From positions 1,335,001-1,399,000 of the forward strand of contig VICG01000005.1 in NCBI GenBank assembly GCA_008692225.1: a stretch of DNA of 64,000 nucleotides, given 5' to 3'. The position numbers and the translations under genes were made by a program. This document shows positions 56,843 to 64,000 of the stretch, one piece after another (positions within the stretch are counted from its first letter, which is position 1; every line of letters begins with the position of its first letter). The notes under the pieces were generated by a model that was given only the letters and a program-made list of their open reading frames with translations, was not told where the DNA came from and ran no database searches. The stretch comes from Monilinia fructicola (Eukaryota > Ascomycota > Leotiomycetes > Helotiales > Sclerotiniaceae).

Positions 56843-59800
56843 CCACCCACGCCTACCAACACGAATGCCGCGTGATGCAATGCATATCTCAAACGCACAT
56901 CAGAACCTCATCATCTGTCCCGTCCTCCATCCTCCATCCCCCATCCTTCATCCCTCATCCCACCACTTTACAACAGCGATGCCCAGCCACAGAGTAAAAA
57001 AAAAGGAAAAAGATCACGATACATATATTGCGCCGCGAGACAAGATCGCGATGCGATATTCCGCACACTTCCTTCGCAGGATATGTTTTTGTCTAGTAGC
57101 TACGGCTATAGGAGGACTTGGATCTCTCCTTCCTTCTCTCTCTCTCTCTCTCCCTCTCTCCCTCTCTCCAGCCCATCAAACCCAAAACAAACAAGAATCC
57201 GTAAACACACACCAAACCACGACCATAAACATCAACTTCATCCCAAGCAACAACCTTCCACGTCCAAGGAACTCGACACATCGCCCCCCTGATCTTTCGG
57301 GTGCGCCCTGCAGAATCTCGACGAGAGATGCAAGATTAGCCTGTGGCTTTGTGCGGATTTCTCTCGAGGGGATGTAATCACGCATCAGAAGCTTCTAGCT
57401 GGTTCGGCGCCTGGTCGCTCCCCCCTCCTCCCGCTTGGTTTTGCGTGATGGTATTTGTTCGTGTCCTTTTGCGTCATATAGCAAGCAATGACAAGTAAAC
57501 TACTTGAAGACTTTCCCTGATTTCCATCTATATCTCTACATTCCCCCCTCCCCACACCCTCCAATTTCTCCATCACAACCACAACCACAACCACAACTAC
57601 AAAACGATTTTTCAACCCTAACCCCAACCCTATCCCCAACCCTATCCCCAAAAGCCAAACAAACCAACCGCTCATCCCCATTCCCCCAAGCCCCCATCCA
57701 CAACTATCCCATCCATCACCTCCCCACTCCCAAACAAGAACTCACCACCTCAACATCCCTCAACACATCCCCAACCACCTAACATCCCCCCATCACCCTC
57801 CTCCCAAAACAAGTTACAAGCCTCCCCCTCCCTCCCTCCACGAGCCCAAACTCGGAGCATCACTCCCTCGTGATCCCAGCATTGATATATCAAGTAATTG
57901 TGTCACTTGAGACGTGGTAATCGTTATACCTGGTCCACATGAAAGTCCTTATGCATCTATGACTTATTTATTATTATTATTACTTACAGCTTACACATGA
58001 CCACAAGATTATTGGCTGGTAATTATTTTTGCCGTCATCATCATCATCATCACGGTAGAAACCACCAGACACCAAACGAAACAATAACAACAACAACAAC
58101 AACAACAACCACCAAAAATCCAAGCAGACACCCAATACGATTTCCATTTTTCTCGAATCCTCATGTCTTGATAGCTCGATAGCTCGATAGCTCGATACCC
58201 GCTACATTACCACAAGATACACGCTCGCTACAAACCCATCGCCATTGCCATCGCCATCGCCATCGCCCAAAGCCAGAAAGACACAGAAGATAATGGTAGA
58301 GAAGTTAAGCTGGGACAGATACAGGATGCAGGACAGAGCGAAGGAGTAAGGAACGGCTGGGAGATGAAGCGACATGCGAACCTGTCGACTACATCACGGG
58401 CGGGGAATCGCGGGAGATACACGAAGAGCCACGGACGAAACAACACACGCAACGAGCAATTCATCAACGACTCACACGAAGCACGGAGTAAAGGCGCGCG
58501 GTTTGAGTGAGGAGGGGGGGGGGGAGGTGGGATGTGTTACCGAGTCGGCGCATCGCGGATGCCCCATCTGGCGAGGACCCGTGATGATGAAGTTCCGTCT
58601 CGAGAGAGGAAAATGGAACCCAAAAAAAGTAACGGGATAAATCAAACAAAACAAATAAAGCAAAACAAGACGAATCCCCCAATCATCACAAAGCACAATC
58701 TCCCCACCAGGCCAACCCTCAAGCCCGCGAATCCCCCATCTCAAACCCGCGAATCATCACCCCTCCCACCCCGCACAGATCATCACCATCACCCCCCAGT
58801 CGCAGCCCAAGTTCAAGATCCTGATCCTGATCCTAAGCCTGAGCCTGATCCTGATCGCGAACGCGTTCCTGAGCTCTGAGCATGGGTATCGTAACTTGTG
58901 CTGCGCAACGAGGGTCCCTGGTTGGTGCTGGAGTAGGTATGGTATCATGTGACGAATTCTATTTATAGGTAGGGATTGGATTGGATTGGGACGAGACGAG
59001 ACGATGACGAGTGAGGAGGGGGGGGCCCACTCTCAGCCTCATGTTTGGGAGGAGATTTAGTTCTCCTGCTGTTGATTAATCGGGGTTGGATTTGATGGTG
59101 CGGGATTGCGAATGCGTAATTGAAGCATGCGTAGGTTTGACATGGGGATTTTTGATGTTCCTGCTGGGTTAATTTATGGTTGGTTTGTTTGTCTATGAGA
59201 TTCCTATGCATGCGTGTGAGTACATGTAAAGAGTCTCGTGTTGGGGATTTTCGCATGCGATAGAACAATAGGGCGAAATGGTCAACGAAAAGTTGGTTGA
59301 CTTGCACTTGCACTTGACTGAGGTGAAGATATTCTTCACGACATCTACTCCGTATATCAATCACATCAATGATCCAAATCACATGACCAAACAGGTACCG
59401 TATCGACGAGCAAAGGGTGATGTAAGAAAACAAAGTACCGACCATATAAACCCTAGGAAGCTCTACAGTATCTACAAGTTGAAAACATTGGATTGCTATA
59501 ATGGCCTGCCTATCGGAACATTTTATTCTCTTCGATAGTTTAGTCGGGGCTACAATATTGATCGTAGCGGTTTCTTATCTTTTCCGCCCTTTTTTTGACG
59601 GGATCTCGAGAATTGGATTCCGATTGGGTGGTTCGGGGAGAAGGATCAAGGTCCAAAGAGTTGAACGTGAACGTGAACTTGTTGAACCTGTGGGTTGATG
59701 AATACCTGGTAGTTCGCTCTACTGTAATGATGAATAGTTCGATTCATCTTGCTGCCCAGGTGTCGTTAGATGATCTGATTGACCCGATCGGTACGTACCT

Positions 59801-59861
59801 GTTTTGTTTGTTTCATTCTCTAGAAAAAATATCAAAATCGACATGTTACAAAAACGACAAT

Positions 59862-60337
59862 TCATCTGAATTTATTACTTTTTAATGAATCAATACCTCT
59901 CTGTCCGTCAGTTGCCTTTTTGAAGAACGCCTCAAAGTGACAAATGATATACAGTATTCGCCATTCCACATCCGGCCCCCCGACATCAATAAATGTCTTG
60001 AACATCGTAAGTTTGCGGCCGGTGATTTGAGCAGGAATGGAAGGATGGAAATGAGCTTTCCCCTTCAGAAAGTGTAAGGTTTTCCACATCCTCGAGCATT
60101 CATCAAAGTGCTCCAAAGTGCTCCCCCCCCCGACTCCCGAGCGTCTAGGAGGAGACCAAATGGCATATCAAAGAGCTTGGTGACGAAAATAGGGGACCTG
60201 AAGGATATCGTTGCGAACAGACCAATATCGGTTCGCCCCGCTGTCGATATTAACTCCATCGAGGATGATGGATCCATAGGGAAAAGGGGTACGGGTTTCT
60301 CAATCGGATTATACTTTTGCGGTGAGTTCCTGCTCAT
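59862..60337 (-). other. Possible coding remnant
   Basis: Minus-strand text EHFDECSRMWKTLHFLKGKA, then HFHPSIPAQITGRKLTMFKT and DVEWRILYIICHFEAFFKKA reads like protein. It is joined upstream, across a G9 run at about 60125-60133, to SPIFVTKLFDMPFGLLLDAR in another frame. The G9 run is where the frames disagree. No start, stop context or family is recognised, so it is offered only as a candidate relic. Confidence 0.25.
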
Positions 60338-60724
60338 TTCATTGGGCTTGTCTTGGGAAACAATGGGAACGGGTGCGTGGGCCTCGACCTAGTCGAAGGG
60401 TGGAAGCTTCAACTGTTTGGTACTGGATTTCGAAATGGTGCACTTCCGAAATGAGGATCTCGGTTCTTCGTATTCTAGAAGGTAAGGAAAAACCGGCAGA
60501 GTGGGTTGTGTAAGGAGGGAAGAGGGAAGAGGGAGGAGGGAGGAGGGAGGAGTGTCACTTGCGAGGGGAATCTATGATCTTGTACTCTGTACATTCATTC
60601 TTTCATTGTAAGACATGCTGCTTCCGTACCAGCATACCATCCCAGACCAGACCGTAGGAAGGACAATGAGATTGAGAAGGGGGAGGGAGGGTAGGGGAGG
60701 GGAGGTGAGAGATAGATTATATCA

Positions 60725-60775
60725 TATAGATTGAGATAAAATTGAGATGAAATTGAGATGAAATTGAGATGAATC
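60725..60775. repeat. 11-bp tandem repeat
   Basis: Four near-identical units of TGAGATGAAAT lie head to tail; the first has one change (TGAGATAAAAT). Confidence 0.7.
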
Positions 60776-60934
60776 ATAAGGGTTAATATAGAAAAGAATT
60801 GAATGCGGGTTATGTATATTATCAAAGAGAATTCAAAAGGAGACCTAGTATTTTAAGATTATTATAAAATGATATAGAAATCTCCTATAATTAAGAACCT
60901 TGGAAGTTATTTGTATTTGATTTAGGTATAAATA

Positions 60935-61125
60935 ATAAATAATATTATAATATAATATATAAAATTATATAGATATATATAGAATAATATATAGATATAT
61001 ATAATAATATAGATATATATAATAATATATAGATATATAATAATAAGATATAGATATATATAATAAATATATAGATATATATAATAATAATATATAGATA
61101 TATATAATAAATAATATAGATACCA
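60935..61125. repeat. AT microsatellite, TATATAGA units
   Basis: About 190 bp made of AGATATATATAATAATATAT-type units, nearly free of C. It opens long Tyr/Ile-only frames on the minus strand that are not genes. Confidence 0.85.
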
Positions 61126-62379
61126 GGTATATTAATAACCTTTTTGAATTTAGAATTATATACAATAATAATAAAAGATTTATAAAAGTCCACGGGTTTC
61201 CATACTACAATACATATAGTAATAAGTATACCACCAGTATACCTACCTAGTAACCTTATTACTTCCCTAAAGATCATAAATAATAAATACTCAAAACAGA
61301 CTTACTTTATCGATAATCAAAAGATTCCTCGACTTCTTCCTCTCCAATCCAAAGTTTAAGCTCCCTCCTCCTCCTCCCTGGTGCTCCTAACTCTTTAGAT
61401 TGACATTCATTAATTGCATACGAGGATTTCTGGAGAATAAGCAAAAAAGAAGCTTCTCAGACCTCTTCTTTCTTTTCCCAAACCATCGATGGAGACCTCC
61501 CTACGTACTCTTTTCATACGGTATTTAATATGGAATGGTTTGGGAGGGAACATCTCGTCATGGATCGCAAGCCCGATCCACTTCCTTCCTGGTACCTCAT
61601 TAGGTGATGGATTGTTCGATGGTACCGTACTGTTCGGTACGTGTTCTGTACGTGTTTCTGTACCATTCATGACTTGCATCTATCTACTGTAAAAGGATCT
61701 CGAGTAAGGCCATTTCCCACCCACCGTCCTGTCCGATATTGTCCTGTCCTGTCCTGTACGACTTCTCCCCTCTCCGGAGGGCCGAGGAGGGATCCACCGA
61801 TGGGTCTATTTCATCAAGGTGTGTATGTATATTTAGTTATTATGTGGATGATTGAAAGAGCGGGAATGGATGGATGAATGAATAAATGAATGAATAGTGG
61901 GAATGGCAGGAATGGTCGGGATGAGATGATGAACAAAATAATACTCGTACTGTACAGGACACACCCAAGAAATCCATGACCCAAACCCTTCCTGTTAGCC
62001 ATTTCGGGGTAAGGATTAGTCAATCTACACTTAGGTAAACGATGCAATAATCTCAGACTACCTAGCCATGAATCGAATCCTCCTCGTTTGACTGGTGTCG
62101 GCCGGCCGGCCGTCCTCATCTTCGTCTCACTTGTGCTCAAGGGGGAAGGGGGCAGACGATGGTAGCGAACGACGAATAATGTAACGACGACCAAGCAAAA
62201 TGGTTCCAATTGTGTAGGAACCGTCGCAGGAAGTTGCACCGTACCCTTCAGCACCGGAAAATAAGTGGCCAAATCTTGATTCAGTCTCGATGTCTCGAGC
62301 GACACCGGTCAATCACATACGCGAGCGACATCATGGACTTGCAGGTGGGAAGCAGCTGCAGGAGGAGCGTATCTTGCCT

Positions 62380-62420
62380 AGTATGTATGTATGTATGTAT
62401 GTATGTATGTATGTATGTAT
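62380..62420. repeat. (GTAT)n tetranucleotide array
   Basis: About ten uninterrupted GTAT units. Confidence 0.9.
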
Positions 62421-62973
62421 GCCAGTCATATATATCACTGCAGAAACATGTCCCACACGGATTAATGAAAAAATTGACGACGGTGCATGCTACCTCAGTC
62501 CGAAATGGGTAGATGGAATTGTGATCATATTTGATGGGAAGAGATGTACTCGAGTAAGAAACCTGATCATTATCATGTCAAGTAACGAACGGGAGGTCGT
62601 TGGACAGATGGTATGTTGATTAGTTCTAGTACGAGATGCACTTTCTGTCATGAAAAGAAAGCCTCCAGCCAGGTATCATTATTATGTCAAGTAACGGTAG
62701 GGTAGTTGGACACATTTCATATTAGTTAGTACAATACTAGTAGTAGTAGTAGTAGTATAATATGGTGCGAGGATTCATGATTTGTAGCTAGCCAAGAAAG
62801 TCAATAACTAATAGACAGATAATAGTATAATAATAATAAGTATCGCTCATTTGGAGATTAAAAAAGTATCCTCTTCTCTGATGACTTATCTAGGAATTGA
62901 GTTATCGCGGCACTTGGAACTTATATCTCCATACGGAGTTTATATCTGACCCTGACCATTCCTGTGCCGGTAC

Positions 62974-63013
62974 CATCCATCCATCCATCCATCCATCCAT
63001 CCATCCATCCATC
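62974..63013. repeat. (CATC)n tetranucleotide array
   Basis: About ten uninterrupted CATC units. Confidence 0.9.
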
Positions 63014-63647
63014 TCTCTCGCTGAACCCCCCAGCACCTCCATTGGGATTCCTCTTCGCATTCCCATCCCACAGGATGTGACATGGATGGATGCAAAGCGA
63101 TGGGTAACAAGATTCCCGGTCCAGATGACGCTGGGCTGTACAGGATGGAAGGGCGGGCGTCACGAATCACAGCATTCGCATGGTCATGCCATGTCATGTC
63201 ATGTCGAACTCGCACTCGACATAAGATTACAGCAGAATCGATAATCAGGTTCGGTTCCTGGGCTGTGGCTCACTGCAGTACAGACCCGACGAATACCCCA
63301 AACTTTCCAGATCTCGCCGGTCGAGTCGCGAGGGAGGGAAGCGATCGCATTTGCGTCTCGGGTGCGCGGCTGGCCTTGGGGGAATGGATGCGTATGATAG
63401 ATTGGGATTGATGGAAATGACGGGAATCACGGGATGGATTGGGATTATGAGGATGTGAAGGTTGGAAGTTTAATAATGGAGAGATGAAATAAGGATAGGA
63501 TAGGGTAAGGTTGATTAATTATTAATAGATGAATGGTTGAAGGGCTTGTGGTAGATGGAAATAATATTTCAATTTATGTTTTTAAGAAGATATAAATAAG
63601 AGAAGCTTATTAGAGATGATAATTATAGGATTTGATTAGGTATGTGT

Positions 63648-63792
63648 AGATATTATAGATGTTATAGATATTATAGATGTTATAGATATTATAGATGTTA
63701 TAGATATTATAGATATTATAGATATTATAGATATTATAGATATTATAGATATTATAGATATTATAGATATTATAGATATTATAGATGTTATA
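63648..63792. repeat. 9-bp minisatellite, TATTATAGA / TGTTATAGA
   Basis: About sixteen head-to-tail 9-bp units. Two variants occur: TATTATAGA, and TGTTATAGA, which alternates with it in the first half and returns once at the end. The middle is a uniform run of TATTATAGA, so the array has probably grown by duplication of that unit. Confidence 0.9.
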
Positions 63793-64000
63793 CATATATA
63801 GTATTATAGATATATAAATACACAAATATATATACTTTATTTTTATTTTTATTTATATCTAGTATTATTATTTACTCGAGTATACTCATTCCATCCCTTT
63901 AATCTTTTCCATCTAATAAATGAAATCAAACTATCATCCACCCACCTACCTAGTCTCTACTCTTCTTCATCTGATGGTTTATAGATTGCCCAGATTGATA

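Larger units (their letters stand above)
56843..64000. other. Gene-free, simple-repeat-rich right end
   Basis: More than 7 kb have no secure gene. Plus-strand C-rich runs (56860-57830) include (CT)n at about 57136-57172 and loose CCCTAACCCC/CCCTATCCCC units at 57617-57652 that resemble degenerate telomere repeats. Further on are (CAT)n at 58031-58051, (CAA)n at 58086-58110, ATAGCTCG units at 58171-58195, and GATCCT units at 58818-58860. Beyond those come AGGGAGG at 60515-60552, (GTAT)n at 62380-62420, (TAG)n at 62736-62758 and (CATC)n at 62974-63013. Such a landscape would suit a subtelomeric or otherwise gene-poor region. Confidence 0.55.

Noticed and set aside
60945..61277. Tyr/Ile-rich minus-strand frame
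   Set aside because: Translation of an AT microsatellite.
63610..63825. Frame made of repeated Tyr-Asn-Ile residues
   Set aside because: Translation of the 9-bp minisatellite; real only as a repeat.
1..64000. CRISPR array, rRNA genes, bacterial-type operons
   Set aside because: No spaced direct repeats of CRISPR type, no rRNA-like sequence, and spliced genes with wide spacing show a fungal nuclear genome.

Overview
The window is nuclear DNA of a filamentous ascomycete. Evidence: genes split by short GT-AG introns (about 45-250 bp), long A/T-rich spacers full of simple repeats, and a gene set that includes fungal-only or fungal-type families (Byr4, a KPWE-motif peroxisome protein, a 2EXR-domain protein, small secreted proteins). 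The protein style fits Leotiomycetes, perhaps Sclerotiniaceae. That placement is an impression from the sequences, not a test.

Layout, left to right. 0-3 kb: a dead RNase H-like gene. 3-10 kb: a small coiled-coil protein (-), the XRCC4/Lif1 end-joining factor (-), then a gene-free AT-rich block holding a 250-bp MITE and several short tandem repeats. 10-13 kb: byr4 (+), a mitotic-exit/septation regulator. 15-21 kb: a second RNase H-like gene (-), an aldo-keto reductase (-) and, divergently, the SelO/YdiU pseudokinase AMPylase (+). 21.6-25 kb: the P-body protein Scd6/Lsm14 (-), divergent from a PEX39-like KPWE protein (+). 27-30.6 kb: small secreted-type proteins. 31-40 kb: a gene-poor stretch with one intact 2EXR protein, a 2EXR relic and a gene interrupted by two in-frame TGA codons. 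40.6-47.6 kb: one very large gene (-) for an Snt1/NCoR-type double-SANT corepressor, divergent from deoxyhypusine synthase (+, 49.3-50.4 kb). 52 kb: a short conserved-looking unknown protein (-). From 53 kb to the end no gene is secure; the last 7 kb are dominated by micro- and minisatellites.

The genes do not form a pathway. They are mostly single-copy housekeeping genes (DNA repair, cytokinesis, mRNA decay, peroxisome import, eIF5A modification, chromatin), with an accessory zone at about 27-40 kb.

The most striking signal is that at least seven recognisable genes are broken by tiny indels: byr4, the RNase H gene, the aldo-keto reductase, SelO, Scd6, deoxyhypusine synthase and the 52-kb gene. 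Almost all are one extra base in an A/T homopolymer or one extra dinucleotide unit. Deoxyhypusine synthase is essential in eukaryotes, so sequencing or assembly error is the simplest reading. The 6.9-kb snt1 gene and four others have none, so the errors are not evenly spread. A second notable object is a 212-codon frame at 35757-36392 with a good promoter and two internal TGA codons.
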